64,000 nucleotides of DNA from Trichostrongylus colubriformis (GCA_963978905.1 OZ022259.1:32360343-32424342), one strand, 5' to 3'. Positions 1 to 11,084 are shown, numbered from the stretch's first letter. Program-made: numbers and translations. The notes: generated from the sequence alone by a model not told the origin.

Positions 1-583
1 ACATCGGAAGCTGTTGGAAAACGCCCCTAATAGCCTTCCACACGTGCCTGTCCCAAGTGTGACCCAAAAACGAACAGAGGTTCAGTACGAATAACATAAA
101 CGAAGGAATGTGAAAAATAAAATAAGCTGGAAATTTCAAAAAGGTGATGCTTTTTTATCGATAGGTGAGATTATCAGAATAATATCTGAAAAGGTATGCT
201 TCAGACAAAATAAAGTGCACAACACCAATATGAGTGTATTATGCTAAAGTTGCATGTTGCAGATACGGGTGAATACAGTCGAATCAGGCATATAAAAGAC
301 CCAGGAGGTGGGTGTTGCGTTTTTAGCGTGTAACTGGTTCTCTACGGGACCACTAAGTGATCCAGCTCGAGTGTGTTGACGCACATCCATGTGGTTCCCA
401 CTGCACGTCCAGGTGAATCACAACGTACATAGGTGGGGTCGTTGCATAACATTAGCCATCTTTTATCTGTAGATGACTCACATAAGACTTGAACTATTAG
501 GAGGGAGTTTTACCTGTGTCCTGTGAACCGTACTCCAGTTCATAAAATAATAGAGTTAGGAAGCAAGCATAGTTTCAACTTAC

Positions 584-1052
584 CACTACCGCTGATTGTT
601 TTTCACTATCTAGAGTAATTGATTTCGATTCACCACCAGTGGCCAACCGTAACCGTCGCGATTCTTCGGTTTTCTCGAAAAAATGGTAGCAAATGTCTGA
701 AAAAATCGCCACTCCAATTTTAACAAAGTTTTTATTACAATAAGATAATTGTTCCTCTGCCGCGGCTATCATAATGCTCTCAAGGCAGAAAAACAAGAAG
801 AATCGAAGTAAGTAATGTAATAATGTAAATAGTAAAAATTCAAATAAAGACAATAAGAAATTAATGATTGAAATCAACTCTCGAATCGAATATAGTAATG
901 TATACAGTCAAGTGGAGACCGCCACGAAGATATTCCAAGCCGAATCGCACCTCTCAGAGTCGCACTCACCTTGAACTATCAAGCGTGCCTTGTTAGTGAT
1001 TCGAATTGGTGGAGATCTTGAAAGCACTTCACCGGTAAGGCCATCCACATAC
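584..1052 (-). CDS. two candidate exons of a minus-strand host gene
   Basis: Two exons are seen on the minus strand. The first (1052 down to 970, 83 nt) follows a GATTTTCAG acceptor, ends at an AAG|GTGAGT donor, and reads YVDGLTGEVLSRSPPIRI and onward. The second (696 down to 584, 113 nt) follows TTTTTTCAG, ends at GTAGTG|GTAAGT, and reads ICYHFFEKTEESRRLRLATG and onward. The first leaves phase 1 and the second needs phase 1, joining through a GAC codon, so the pair is mutually consistent. The sequence is hydrophilic with no signal or membrane segment. I do not recognise the family. It lies on the same strand as the HECW-like gene at 11-14 kb and could be a later part of it or a separate gene that continues off the left edge. 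Splice-signal quality is good; the function is unknown. Confidence 0.45.
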
Positions 1053-1080
1053 CTGAAAATCACCTACTTGACTTCATAAA

Positions 1081-1652
1081 ACATCGGAAGGATCAAATTT
1101 GGCCGATTGAGGATAGGGTGCTCAGCAGGCCAAGAGTAAAGAAAGAATGAAATAAAACGAGGGGAAAAAACCCAAGAAAGAAACTCCGAAACTCCTTAGC
1201 CACACCCTCCTTTTCGCGCTCCTCTGCATCATTAGCTGGTGGGATAAATGCAGACGGGTGAGGGGTCAGGTCAGCCGACCGCGAGCATTGTTAGATGCGT
1301 GGAAGAGAGGTGTGTGCAGATATGACAGCGAATCGCTTCGCGACGTTTCACTCGCGGCGCCACCAGTACGACTCGCCGTATCGATTGCCTTTGGGAACCG
1401 CCCTAGCGTAACTGCGTCACGTCTGCGCTTTCACTCATGCCATACTACTCGCTTGGAGGCTGCCATGTCCTGCCACTGGCACTCGCAGCGGCCACGCCTC
1501 TCGTCGCGGGCAGCCACGCGGTTTGCTGTCATATCTCACACACCCGTGGAAGAGCAACTCGCAGTGCTCCGGGTGTGTGATAAGACACCGAGCAGCGTTT
1601 TTAGATGACCTCTTCCAAACTGAAATGTTTGTTTTCTGAAAGCATGTCTTCC
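1081..1652 (+). repeat. dispersed repeat family 1, copy A
   Basis: This begins with a CGGAAGG segment, runs through GGGTGCTCAGCAGG and a GGGATAAATGCAGACGGGTG segment, and ends near CCTCTTCCAAACTGAAATG. Diverged relatives with the same order of blocks lie at 26.9, 32.0, 35.9, 44.1 and 60.9 kb. The open frames inside (both strands) are not conserved between copies, so they are not taken as genes. No clear terminal inverted repeats are visible. This copy is longer than the others and may carry an insertion. Confidence 0.55.
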
Positions 1653-1852
1653 TAGTTCTCACTGATCCCTTACTCCACGCGGTGCCTCCAGACAGCGAAC
1701 ATCTGATTCGCTTGTGAAAACGAAAAATCGGGTGATATGCATGTGGCACGACTTCTCAATTTCTTAAATGAAACGAATCAGCAAAGGTTCCTCAATACGA
1801 AAGGAGCCTTCTGTGTACATGCATAATCCACTCAATGAATTAGCATACTTAC

Positions 1853-1914
1853 AACTCTTGCCAAGTTCTTTGTGAGCAATTGCACAGTAAGACCAGCCGC
1901 GTACTCAAATATCT
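1853..1914 (-). CDS. possible short exon, weak
   Basis: A 62-nt minus-strand stretch after AATCGTAG and before a good GTT|GTAAGTATG donor reads IFEYAAGLTVQLLTKNLARV. Its exit phase (0) does not fit directly onto the exon at 1052-970, which needs phase 2, so either another exon intervenes or this is chance. The donor is strong and the acceptor weak. No family is recognised. Confidence 0.2.
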
Positions 1915-2536
1915 CTACGATTCAAAACGAGGGCCACTGTAACGCGATTCATCTAAATTTCTTGAAGTTTTGTAAGGACTAATGTTACGATTAAGACTTA
2001 CTAAAAGGCCAGGAATCTAAGGGTCCAATCCACGAGCGTCCTGCTTTAATAAGATTAGGTTAGCACAAAAGACAAATTCAAAGTCAAAGACGATTCAAAT
2101 ATGGGATGTCGCTCAAACGAATGTACCAGTCAGTCCCCAACTCGCTTCAATAAAGTGCACTTATCTATCCATTAATTTGATATTTATTAATCTTTATAAA
2201 TACCCCAAGAGCCTCGAAACCATGGCGGCAAATCAACTCGGAAGGGTAGCAAAAAATCGGAGAGAAAATAAAGTGAGGAACAGCAAAACTAAAAATGGAA
2301 CAAGGTGTTAGGCGGCCGCTAAGGATTGAACGGCGATTTTTGGGTAACTTCGTGGTTTTTTTGAGGGCTTAAGTTATGAGAATGGCGCCTTCCTCTGATG
2401 CGAAGCATCATGGAAGTATGTCAGAGCGATTGAGCACAGTTGAACATTAGGTGCGTTTATACAATTTTAGGCACACTGGATTACGAGCACATTCGAGCAG
2501 GAGCGGCAAAAGCGTGAAAATACATTTTGATGGAGG

Positions 2537-2677
2537 TCAAGCAACACCAGGAGAAAGGAAGTAGTTGAAGTTTGTTCCGCGGAATGGCACCTCTGTGCTC
2601 GACGGTTTCGCGAGGAAACTAACAAGTGTAAGTGAATCATCCAGCTTTCTAGCAGCATGCATGTGTCTGTGCAAATT
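2537..2677 (-). CDS. candidate exon, unrecognised
   Basis: After a GATCTTACAG acceptor, the minus strand stays open for 46 codons, beginning NLHRHMHAARKLDDSLTLVS and ending near FRGTNFNYFLSPG. A possible donor CTG|GTGTTG lies at 2548, just before the in-frame stop. Composition is protein-like (mixed charged and hydrophobic, few low-complexity runs), unlike the opposite strand. It may be another exon of the minus-strand gene whose other candidate exons flank it at 4.8 and 1.0 kb. Assigning it to that gene is inference only. Confidence 0.3.
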   Translation of the reverse strand, partial: NLHRHMHAARKLDDSLTLVSFLAKPSSTEVPFRGTNFNYFLSPGVA

Positions 2678-2949
2678 CTGTAAGATCCTGTCAAAGAAAA
2701 TTTTTTCCAAATTTTATAGAATCAAAAAACTCGCAGCCGTCTCCTTTTTCAATTCCTTACCAACATCCCCCGAGAAGCATGTATGATAAGAAAGGAAAAA
2801 TAGAGCTAGTAAAAATAAATGCTGGAGGTCCATGTTAGCCCATCACCTCCCACAATTGAGCGCGTCACGCGGTGCGTATAACTGCCATACATCAAAGATT
2901 CACGTGACTGCGATCAATACGGCAGTGATGAGGCACGCTGAATAACATA

Positions 2950-3101
2950 GAGGTCAACGAGGAAAATAACGGGGAAAATACAGGAAAATACTAAGAGTTA
3001 GGTTTTTCATTTCAATCATTGTTCAATACTACTGAAGAGGTCAACGGGGAAAATACAGGTACTAAGAGTTAGGTTTTTCATTTCAATCATTGTTCAATAC
3101 T
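2950..3101. repeat. two-copy direct tandem duplication
   Basis: A block starting GAGGTCAACGRGGAAAATA and ending CATTGTTCAATACT occurs at 2950-3030 and again at 3037-3101. The copies differ by a short internal deletion. This is a simple local duplication with no coding content. Confidence 0.8.
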
Positions 3102-3800
3102 TCGTAACTCCCATTTATTTTTCGATTAGGTATGCTATGCAAGCGCGTCATCATAACTATATAAGGGTGATTGAATGGTACATGGACATGAGTGGGTAAA
3201 ATTCTGGTAAGAAACGCCACAGCAAAGGCAATATGTAGGTACACTCTCCAAATCGAATTCATAATAATATTAGGTTATGAGGAAAATTTTGACGTCGTCG
3301 CAGTTTCATCGGCAAATGATCAGACTTTCAAATTGTACAATTTGCTCAGAATGGGCTCTTTTTGATCTGCCACACTTTTTTCAATATGATGCAAATTTGT
3401 TTATTATCACGGTGTAACCCCTCCAAATACAACTGCGAAAAGTAGTGGAAGGTGGGCTCTAGGCCTTTAAACTTCCCGATTCCCTCAACGAGCAGTTCAG
3501 ATGTTTAGAAAAACCACAATTACTTAGTGACGGCTATGATGGACGAGAAAGAGGCCTATAAATACGTTTTTTGTGCTACCAAACGTGCATTTTCCCATAC
3601 AATATGCTCTCGCAAAACATAGAATATCAAGCAGTTGTACTTTCCCACACATGTGTGATGTCTCTCGAAGGCAGTGGTAGCGGCAACTCAGTTGTATCAT
3701 TCATTGCAATCCTTGATACTGATCGGTGGACGTTTTCACCACAAAAAAATACGAAGCATCAATCGGTACGGCATCAATAGGATACAATAGGCATCATCAC
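3102..3800. other. no gene seen
   Basis: AT-rich noncoding sequence. The short open frame at 3571-3780 has no recognisable motif and no splice support. Confidence 0.5.
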
Positions 3801-4250
3801 TTATTTACTTACTTATTATCACTACTTCTTGCTCCAGGCCTCGGCCATTCCTCAGCAATGTCGACCCTAGGAGGCGGACTCTGTTAGGGAAGCGGAGTCT
3901 GCTTGATTAATGCCCCCTTATTCGCGAAGGCCGCTCCCTTGAGAAGGTTCCACGTGTAGGCTTCTCACACCATCAGTATTCATTAGTTATGGAATCCCAG
4001 GGAAACCGTATAGTTCGGAAGAAACGATTCTCTTGCACATAAGAAGCATAACAGGTCAATTGATCTGATCTGATGCGCTGCAAAATTTGTGGTTGTCTTT
4101 ATAACGCGAAAATCGACCATCTATTCCTTCACTGCCTAATAGAACTACTAAGAACCTCTCCACAGCCTTTGAGACTGACTCATAATGGGCTCACAGGCGA
4201 GGAAAAATTAAGACTGGGACATAGACCGATCCGACCAAGTAAGTAAGTCA
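3801..4250. repeat. possible mobile repeat with ACTTACTT ends
   Basis: The left edge reads TTTACTTACTTATTATC and the right edge reads ACCAAGTAAGTAAGTCAAC, so the ends share an inverted ACTTACTTA motif. The interior (CCAGGCCTCGGCC near 3835, GGGACATAGACCGATCC near 4217) has no ORF. The short terminal match makes the boundary uncertain. Confidence 0.3.
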
Positions 4251-4760
4251 ACATAGTTTCACGTTTATGTGCATTCACATCCCCGACATCTCAAAAGACG
4301 AAGTTCATAGAGTTGAAACCAACGATCAAAAAGCGCCTGAATGCATCCATCACTCAGGCCTATCTATAATCTCATCAATCCCTACGACGAGCACAAAGAT
4401 TTGCGCAGGCAAACTTTTTTTGATTCATAAAAATTGGTGCCTGTCCACAAAAAAAGTTGGCGACTATTCGGCGGCAGTGAATTTCATGTGGAAATCAAAG
4501 GCGGTTCATTGCGCACTTAGTGAAACAATGGCATGATCTTACTGAAAGAGCAGTGTAACTTGGTGGTTAAATCTAAACTTTCACAAAAAAAATTTTGAAC
4601 CACAAATCTCAGCACAGCTGGGCAAAAGGCGAACTGAGGATATGCGCGACAGACACGGGAAAAACAGCTGATATGATACGGTAGTTTGACGCGGGAGGTT
4701 ACGAAGCCCCATCGGGACATGCTATTCATCAAACTGCGCATGGCGAGCGCCTATCACGAC

Positions 4761-4967
4761 CTATTGAACCTCGCTGCGACGACTTCCCCCGGGGATCGCT
4801 ACGAGACGTGACGGATTCGTCTGAGTGCTGCCCAGTGGTGTCGGGTTGCACACGTCAATCTCGTCGTGTGTGAATGAACCACAAACCGATGAGACAGACA
4901 ATTCCCACTCTCCGAGCCTACGATAGTTTGGCAGTGGTGGCATTGTTCCAAGCAGTGAGATCGACAT
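4761..4967 (-). CDS. candidate exon, linker-like
   Basis: A minus-strand open frame reads MPPLPNYRRLGEWELSVSS and later NPTPLGSTQTNPSRLVAIPG. It is rich in Ser, Thr, Pro and Gly, like an unstructured linker. It lies directly upstream, in the sense of the minus strand, of poorly defined donors (CAATAG|GTCGTG or GCGAG|GTTCAA), and a CTTTCCCAAG acceptor-like site is at its start. The neighbouring mariner (5037-6300) inserted about 70 bp away. It could be part of the long minus-strand gene. No family is recognised. Confidence 0.25.
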   Translation of the reverse strand: MSISLLGTMPPLPNYRRLGEWELSVSSVCGSFTHDEIDVCNPTPLGSTQTNPSRLVAIPGGSRRSEVQ

Positions 4968-5036
4968 TCTTGGGAAAGGAAAACTTCATGTGATGGTCTT
5001 CTCGGAAGCGGGCTAAGCGATATGCACCACTATATA

Positions 5037-6300
5037 TTAGGTCGGCAACTAAGTCATTGCGGATTTCACTCATAGATGGCCTTGGTTGAATATTTAGCTC
5101 TACTGGCGTAGGCCAAATGTTAAACACATATTGTCATCTAATAGTAGGCAATCCTGTTATCAATCAGTAAAGAAAGCTTCTTGATCGGTTGCATTATTTT
5201 CGTTTGGCGTGTGCTGAAAAATGGAAAATCAAAACATTCATTTTCGTCATATTCCGCTTTATTATTTCCTTTAAGGGAAAAACGCATCGCAAGCTCACAA
5301 AAAGTTATGTGCTGTTTATGGTGCTGAAGCCTTAAAAGATCGGCAGTGCCAAAATTGGTTCGCCTAATTTCGTTCTGGTGATTTTTCTCTCAAAGATGGG
5401 AAACGCTCTGGTCGTCCAGTTGGAGTTGACAACGACCCAATCAAGGCAATACTTGATTCGGATCGTCACAGTATAACACGCGAGATTGCGGAGAAGCTAC
5501 AGGTATCACATACATGTATTGAAAAGCATTTAGAACAACTTAGGTACGTGTCAAAACTGGATATTTGGGTGAAACGCATTAATGCAACGCACTGACATCT
5601 GCGATTTGCTAAAGAAACAAGATGAAAATGATCCACTTCTAAAACGAATGATCACTGGCGATGAAAAATGGGTCTTTGCCAATAATGGCGAAAAAGATCG
5701 TGGAGCCGCCCAGGTGAACCAGCTCAAACAAGAGCAAAAGCTGAGACTCATCAAAAGAAGGTTTCGTTGTCAGTTTGGTGGGATTACAAAGGAATTGTCT
5801 ACTTTGAACTCCTACCATCTAACCGAACGATCAATTCTGATGTCTACATTGCACAATGAACAGAATTAAGCAATGCAATTCGAGAAAAGCGACTCGAATT
5901 ATTCAACCGAAAAAGTGTTGTATTCCGTCATGACAATGCAAGACCACACACGTCTTTGGCCACTCGGCAAACATTATTGGAGCTTGGTTGGGATGTTTTG
6001 CCACATCCACCATATAGTCTTGACCTTGCACCATCGGATTATTTTTGTTTCGATCATTGCAAAATTCTTTGAGTGGTAAAAATTTCAGTAGTGATGATGA
6101 GGTCAAATCGTACCTGACTCAGTTTTTTACTGATAAAAACCAGATGTTTTATGAACGCGGAATTATGATGCTACCTGAAAGATAGCAAAAGGTCATTGAT
6201 AAAAACGGGCAATACATTACAGTATAAGGTGATTTATTTCTATGGAAAAAGATCTTTGATTTTCTAACAGAAATCCGCAATTAATTAGTTGCCAACCTAA
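5037..6300 (+). mobile_element. mariner-family transposon, full length, inactive
   Basis: The element starts TTAGGTCGGCAACTAAGTCA and ends with the inverted form GTTGCCAACCTAA, both flanked by TA (5035-5036 and 6301-6302). The terminal inverted repeats are about 30 bp with a few mismatches. Length is 1264 bp, normal for mariner. A second copy in opposite orientation is at 45222-46505. Both carry disrupted transposase genes, so neither could move itself, although the ends look intact enough to be mobilised in trans. It may relate to hookworm mariners such as bandit, but I could not compare sequences. Confidence 0.9.
5221..6227 (+). pseudogene. mariner transposase, frameshifted and with stops
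   Basis: The reading starts at ATG 5221 (MENQNIHFRHILLYYF) with the paired-like helix-turn-helix region, then hits a TAA at 5365-5367 after NWFA. The WVxxxL-type linker region near 5570 is altered. The catalytic domain follows: MITGDEKW (first Asp, about 5661), then in a shifted frame FRHDNARPHTS (second Asp, about 5932) and HPPYSLDLAPSDYF (third Asp). There are 34 residues between the last two Asp, so the signature is DD34D, diagnostic of mariner. It ends NGQYITV at 6227. At least one stop and several indels make it non-functional. The three catalytic Asp codons themselves survive. Confidence 0.9.
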
Positions 6301-6669
6301 TAGGTAAGAAGAAAATTACTGAAGGGCCAATAGCTCCGAAGTAGCCCTTTTGTCTAGGCTGCCCCATTCGATTTCATACTGTTACCATGGAGGATTCGTA
6401 GTCACTTAATGGTGATGAGACTGCGCACGGTGAAGCGTTCTAGAAAGACCCCACACGGATATATTCGTTCAATTTATTGTTCTTCTCTTTAAAACGACAC
6501 AAAATTTCAGCCCGGTAGAACTGCACTTAGAAGTACAATGCTGTACAGGGTGAGCAATAAATACTACCACGACGTGGAAGCCGAGTATCTCCGGAAAGAG
6601 TGGAATAAAAAAAACGAAATTTGGATAAGCTTGAGCATTACCTTGTCTCAAAGCCTCATTTTGATCTAA

Positions 6670-7685
6670 ATATGTATTGAACAATGTGAGACTTGCGAAA
6701 TTTATTCCAAAAGACTCAAATAGACTTCCACAAAATTGCAAAGACGATTGCAAAAGAATCGTTGCAGAAGAATTTTGAGCTTTATTGGCGAACCTTTGGC
6801 GCCAAGCGCCTTTCTCCAGCCTGAAGTGGTACAAATTAAAGCTTATCGAGAGGCTCCATTGTAGAGCCGCTCTGGTTTATTGTACTGTACCGACTTACTG
6901 CTTGGTTTATTTGTACTGTATCTTGCTCACCTACTCTAGACCCTTTGAGGATAACTGCGAGAGGAAGGGTTGGGGTTATTGCTCTAACGATGAAATGTGT
7001 CAACTCCGGAGGCCAGTATATCTGATATAATGTCAGGGATGTGGGCAAGAATACGTGGGAGAAACAAGAAGGCCCCTCTTTAAACTACTGAACGTACATC
7101 GCAGGTCCTTGCAAAACCCTACATCATATTTGAGTAATAGTTTCTCCAGACATAAGACACAAAAACATGCTTATGAGCTGCCTCCCTACCCTTACCGTTA
7201 AAGTACTGCACCGCTCCATTGAGAATACGGTGGAGAGGAAAATCCTCGAGGCACTGAAAATAAGAAGGTTATCCCCAGAAATGTATGGCAGAGACAAGCA
7301 CCGGGACTCTCTTGAGCTAATCACATGACTACAGTGTTATGCACCCAAACGCTATCACAGTCATAACACGTCTGCGCTATACAAGGGTTAGGTCAGGGTG
7401 GGTCAACCAATTCTGCTCCACATCCAGGGATCCCACCAAGACGGTAAGGATAGATTCCGGTGTCAGCAATAAGTCAGTATAGTACAAATGAACCGGAGCG
7501 GCTCTGAAATAGCTCTCGATAGGTTTTAATTTGTACCATTTCTGCTTGAAAAAGGCGCTAGGCGCCTAAAGCTTGCCAATAGAGCTCAAAATTCTTGTGC
7601 AAAGATTCTTTTGCAATCAGTTTTGTAAAAGTCTTTTTGATTCTTTTGGAATAAATTTTGCAAGTCCCACATTGTTCAATACGTA
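6670..7685. repeat. inverted-repeat arms flanking a Penelope-type fragment
   Basis: The left arm (about 6670-6905) and right arm (about 7465-7685) are inverted copies, roughly 80-85 percent alike by eye. The tips are GTATTGAACAATGTG and CACATTGTTCAATAC. Shared inner blocks include GGTACAAATTAAA and AGAGCCGCTCYGGTT in opposite orientation. The roughly 560-bp spacer holds the GIY-YIG coding remnant. Penelope-like elements often carry inverted or partial terminal copies, which fits. Confidence 0.7.
6938..7327 (+). pseudogene. GIY-YIG endonuclease fragment of a Penelope-like retroelement
   Basis: The frame reads a cysteine-bearing stretch, then VYLI, a TAA where Gln is expected, then CQGCGQEYVGETRRPLF. 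This is the CxxC plus YVGET core of the GIY-YIG domain that forms the C-terminus of Penelope-like element reverse transcriptases. Downstream, NTVERKILEALKIRRLSPEM fits the usual C-terminal tail of those proteins. The RT domain is absent. The frame is broken by the TAA near 7030 and by an indel between 7100 and 7190. In a live element it would nick target DNA for retrotransposition; this copy is dead. The family call rests on motif recognition. Confidence 0.65.
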
Positions 7686-7800
7686 TTCAGAAAATTGGAT
7701 GACAATATTCATGACCATTTTGAGCGTTATACTATCATTTTTCGACTCGACCTTCTCGATTTCGGATAACGGCGCTCGGGGTAGGGGTTGTTGACAAGAC

Positions 7801-8040
7801 GTGAACCAAGGCGCATCTAAGGACGGCCTTCTCGAACGAGAACCTCTGGATTACGCCGTTTGGGGATATCCAGAAGATAAGGCCTGCACAATGTCTCATC
7901 GAAGTTTTAAGTCATTCGAGGCTACCCTTCGACGGGAGTGGGCAAAACTCAACGTCCACTACCTGTGTCCTGTCCCGACACACCCGGTACCCAGCACATT
8001 TAGGTGCCGCCGTTCGAAATCTAGGTGATCGAATCAGATA
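7801..8040 (+). pseudogene. Tc1/mariner transposase C-terminal remnant
   Basis: The frame reads PLDYAVWGYPEDKACT, then SHRSFKSFEATLRREWAKL. This is the tail after the third catalytic Asp (PLDY) of Tc1/mariner-superfamily transposases, where a W/S-x-L-E-x-K-A segment is followed by a helix ending REWAKL. The same tail appears at about 20580-20790. The first two catalytic Asp motifs are missing, so it is an internally deleted copy. Confidence 0.7.
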
Positions 8041-8438
8041 ACATACATATTGTTCAGAATCGTTATGAATATTTATCACCCAACTTCTCTTCCTTTCGGG
8101 GTGCATTCTCCAGAGGTATCCGGTTCTTTTACTGCGTAACAGTATTTATTGCGCAGTGTAGAATTTATGATGTAGGATGTCTGCTTTTTGATTATTAAGT
8201 ATGTATGTCGGATGTCTGCTTATTCGTTCTGTCCAACCCTATCTAAAATTGAACTTTCTTCGTCTACAGTTTCAGTGTTAGGTTCGACGAGAGATCTAGA
8301 CAAGAAGAGAAGACGAGGAAAAAGTAGTGAACAGAGGAGAGACTGACCCTATAGATGAGCAGTGCACTGCAGTGGTGGCCATGAGCGTACTTCATAAGCA
8401 CATTTTTATACTAGGCACATACCTCGTGTTTCACTTAC

Positions 8439-8719
8439 GATCTTCCCATAGATAGGCTTGTCCATGGATAAGCCGTCCACAGAGAAATTTCTGTAACTGG
8501 CCATCGAACAACAAAATAAAGGTCCAAAAAATGTGAGAGCATGTTCCTTTTCTTGGATTTCTCGTGGAATCATAAAACTTTGCATGAATGGGTTGGAAAC
8601 TGGAACGATTAGTCTCTGATTCTTTTGGACGAAGATCATGACTTTCAGACAAGGGCAAACTTTTGTCAGAGAATCTGCGGGTAGGGTTCATATTCGGCCC
8701 ACTGAAAGGGATTGCGTAT
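8439..8719 (-). CDS. two candidate exons, probably of the HECW-like gene
   Basis: On the minus strand, a CCCTTTCAG acceptor at about 8720 opens a frame reading MNPTRRFSDKSLPLSESHD and NRSSFQPIHAK. Using the donor AAA|GTTTTATG (near 8578) and the acceptor GTTACAG at 8491 removes a roughly 86-nt intron and joins in frame to NFSVDGLSMDKPIYGKI. That segment ends at a strong GATC|GTAAGT donor at 8439. The product is Ser/Pro-rich and polar, like the linker between domains of a large signalling protein. It lies 2.4 kb downstream of the HECW-like exons on the same strand. The first donor is weak, and linking this to that gene is inference. Confidence 0.4.
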
Positions 8720-8799
8720 GTAAGATAGATATCAAAAGAAAATCCTTTTTTGTAGAGGTGGTTCAGAAGTGGAGGCGAAACGAATTACATATTCATTTC

Positions 8800-9260
8800 T
8801 TAATCACAATCTATATCTATTGATCCTTTTTTCTTTTTTATTTTAATATGGAGGGGTTCAACACGACGTTCCACCCTGCTTTTGGGAGGAAATACATGAG
8901 TGGAAAGCACTGCCAAAGAATCTACATCTCCATGTATACTGTTCCAGATGACCTGTTTCAGCGCTTCTTCTGAATGTTCCTTAGTACACACCTAATGATT
9001 GGACCAAAAAGACAATGGCATGGACTTGAGAGGAGGCTGAGACGAATAAATTCGATCCAAGAACCACCAGCGTCGAAAATTGGCAGAACTCTTTTTTTTT
9101 GTGTGGGCGAAAAAGCGCAAATGTCGTGCACAGTCATTCCGCTGGGGGAATTAAACAAGACGAAGATTTACACGCTTGCTTTAGCGACACAAATTTTCCC
9201 TCATCCAATGAAACTCATCAATCTTCGGAGACAGATCGTTTTCCTGCTTGCATTTGACAG
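8800..9260 (-). other. ambiguous coding-like stretch
   Basis: Two minus-strand frames stay open here. One follows a TTCCCCCAG acceptor at about 9146, and another reads EALKQVIWNSIHGDVDSLA near 8900. They overlap in different frames and cannot both be right. Splice sites do not settle the choice, so no exon is called. Confidence 0.2.
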
Positions 9261-11080
9261 ACACGGACAAAGAATCTAAAGAGGGCCACACCAAACAGGC
9301 TCGTTTCCCAATTTTTTGGAGTAATTAGATGTACTGTTGTGGACGTAACGAATCTCTGTAAAATTTTTACAAGGTTGCCTACTCGAGAAAATCGTCCACG
9401 GAAATCTTATTTTTCCTGATTCCTTCCAAAATTGCTCAGTAGATGCATTACATGGCCAGAAACACAAGAAGAACCAAGAGATTTCCTCCATTCCAATGCG
9501 GGAATCGACAAAAACTGGAAAAAGAGCATCTCGTTCGAATTTGAACTGCGCTTTTCCCGCCGAGCAACATTGGAACAGCTGTCAGCGGGATATCGCAGTT
9601 CGAACTGTTGCTCCCGCTGCTGATTTGCTTCTCACATACGCGTCTTTGATCGTCACTTCTTTGCTTCTAGGGCCATCGCGGTCCCCCCTCTCTGGACGCT
9701 CATTTCGCTAGACCTTATGTACTTTGAAAAGGCTGTATCTCAGCAGGATTATCAGCTTTTTTCCGTGTAAAACTTTACAAGTGGCCTGTAGTCTGCAAAT
9801 ACAACATAAATTTATGGGTAAAAGGGGGAGTCTAATTCCCGTGGACCATTTATTTCACTGCCAATCGATCGACCGCAGACGGTATTGAACCTGCACCGTT
9901 TTTTTGTAAGCATATGTGTTACGGGATAATAAACGAGATTATAAGTTCAGGATGGCAGGCTGGCATGGCGTACAAGTGTATCCAATAACTACTAGACGCT
10001 GAATAATGTGCGCTTCTGCCGCAGCAACACACAATGCGCCCACGTGCACAGAGAGTCCGCACATTACAGAAAGCTTGAAGATCATCAGAAAACCACTGGA
10101 CCATCTTTTCTGTAAGCCACATTCTGACCACCCACCGAGGCGGTAAGCGAAATGGATTGTTCACTGGTAAGCGCGATTTATGGACGACGGACATTGCGGG
10201 CAATCTGAGACCCCTTGGGCATCGTATGTTAGCCGGTGAAGAGCCTCAATTTCACGACGGCCACGGGAAATCAACATATCTCAAAAAGACTAATGTGAGT
10301 CTTACGGTCGAAGATGAGGTGTGAGGGGGGAGCGGAGAAGAAGGGTAAAATCGAGAGCTCACTGGGCTACCCGTACCAGATTGGTGTGGCAGTACAGATT
10401 ACTGAGCCACATAGTGTGTGCTAAAGCATGACGTCCGCTATAACAACGAGAACCATTTATTTCACGCCAAAATTTAGTACAGTGGAGTTGGCTCTCAAAA
10501 TAACCCATGGGTTGCTAAACATTCATTGCCTCAGCAATCTGAAAGAGATGTCAAGTGCATGGCACAGCATACAATTAGAAGAGACATAAGGGAAGGGCCA
10601 GATATCACCCTACTTTCTGTTTTTAGGATAACTTTGCGACATTTTTCCGCAAAATTTTTTAATCTTCCAAAAATTTCCATGACTTGGGTTCATGAAGAGG
10701 GTTCTCAGGCAATTTAATTGTTTATTTGGATTATTCCAATCTTAATCCCTGCGATTAAAATGACCTTTTCTCATAAAGAACATTGATCACCCTCCCTCCA
10801 CAGATGTCTTCTGTGCTCAAACGTGAACGTGTGGCCATGAAAAACATATTCATGGTAAGCTGAATCCAAACATGTTTATAATTTTCCTCCCACCATGCAA
10901 GTCGCTTTTTCAATTTTTGCTATCAAGTAGATCTCGCTGTATCAATATGAATGAATTCTGATAAAAGATTACTTTTGAAAAATAAGGCCCAATTATGGGT
11001 GTGCAATATAAATTTTCTAAAAATGTATTGAAAATTTCACAACGTAATAGGTTACAATCCTACAGAATGAGGAAATATAC
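9260..11080. other. no clear gene; intron-like
   Basis: Several short open frames lie on both strands (for example 9919-10203 minus) without good splice borders or motifs. If the HECW-like gene is continuous, this is mostly intron. Confidence 0.4.
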
Positions 11081-11084
11081 AGTA

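Larger units (their letters stand above)
6546..8158 (+). mobile_element. Tc1/mariner-type remnant split by an inverted-repeat insertion
   Basis: The left end CAGGGTGAGCAATAAATACT is preceded by TA. The right end reads AGTATTTATTGCGCAGTG followed by TA, an imperfect inverse. Left subterminal sequence (6546-6669) and right sequence (7690-8158) match the smaller relative at 20324-20902 in order. Between them sits a 1-kb inverted-repeat unit (6670-7685) carrying a GIY-YIG fragment. The whole therefore looks like one element inserted into another. Confidence 0.65.

Noticed and set aside
5037..6300. Naming the mariner as the hookworm bandit element
   Set aside because: Size and structure are similar, but the sequences could not be compared here. 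A nucleotide alignment above about 80 percent would be needed.
8974..9279. 101-codon plus-strand frame
   Set aside because: The minus strand is also open in two frames there, and no splice or motif evidence favours the plus strand.
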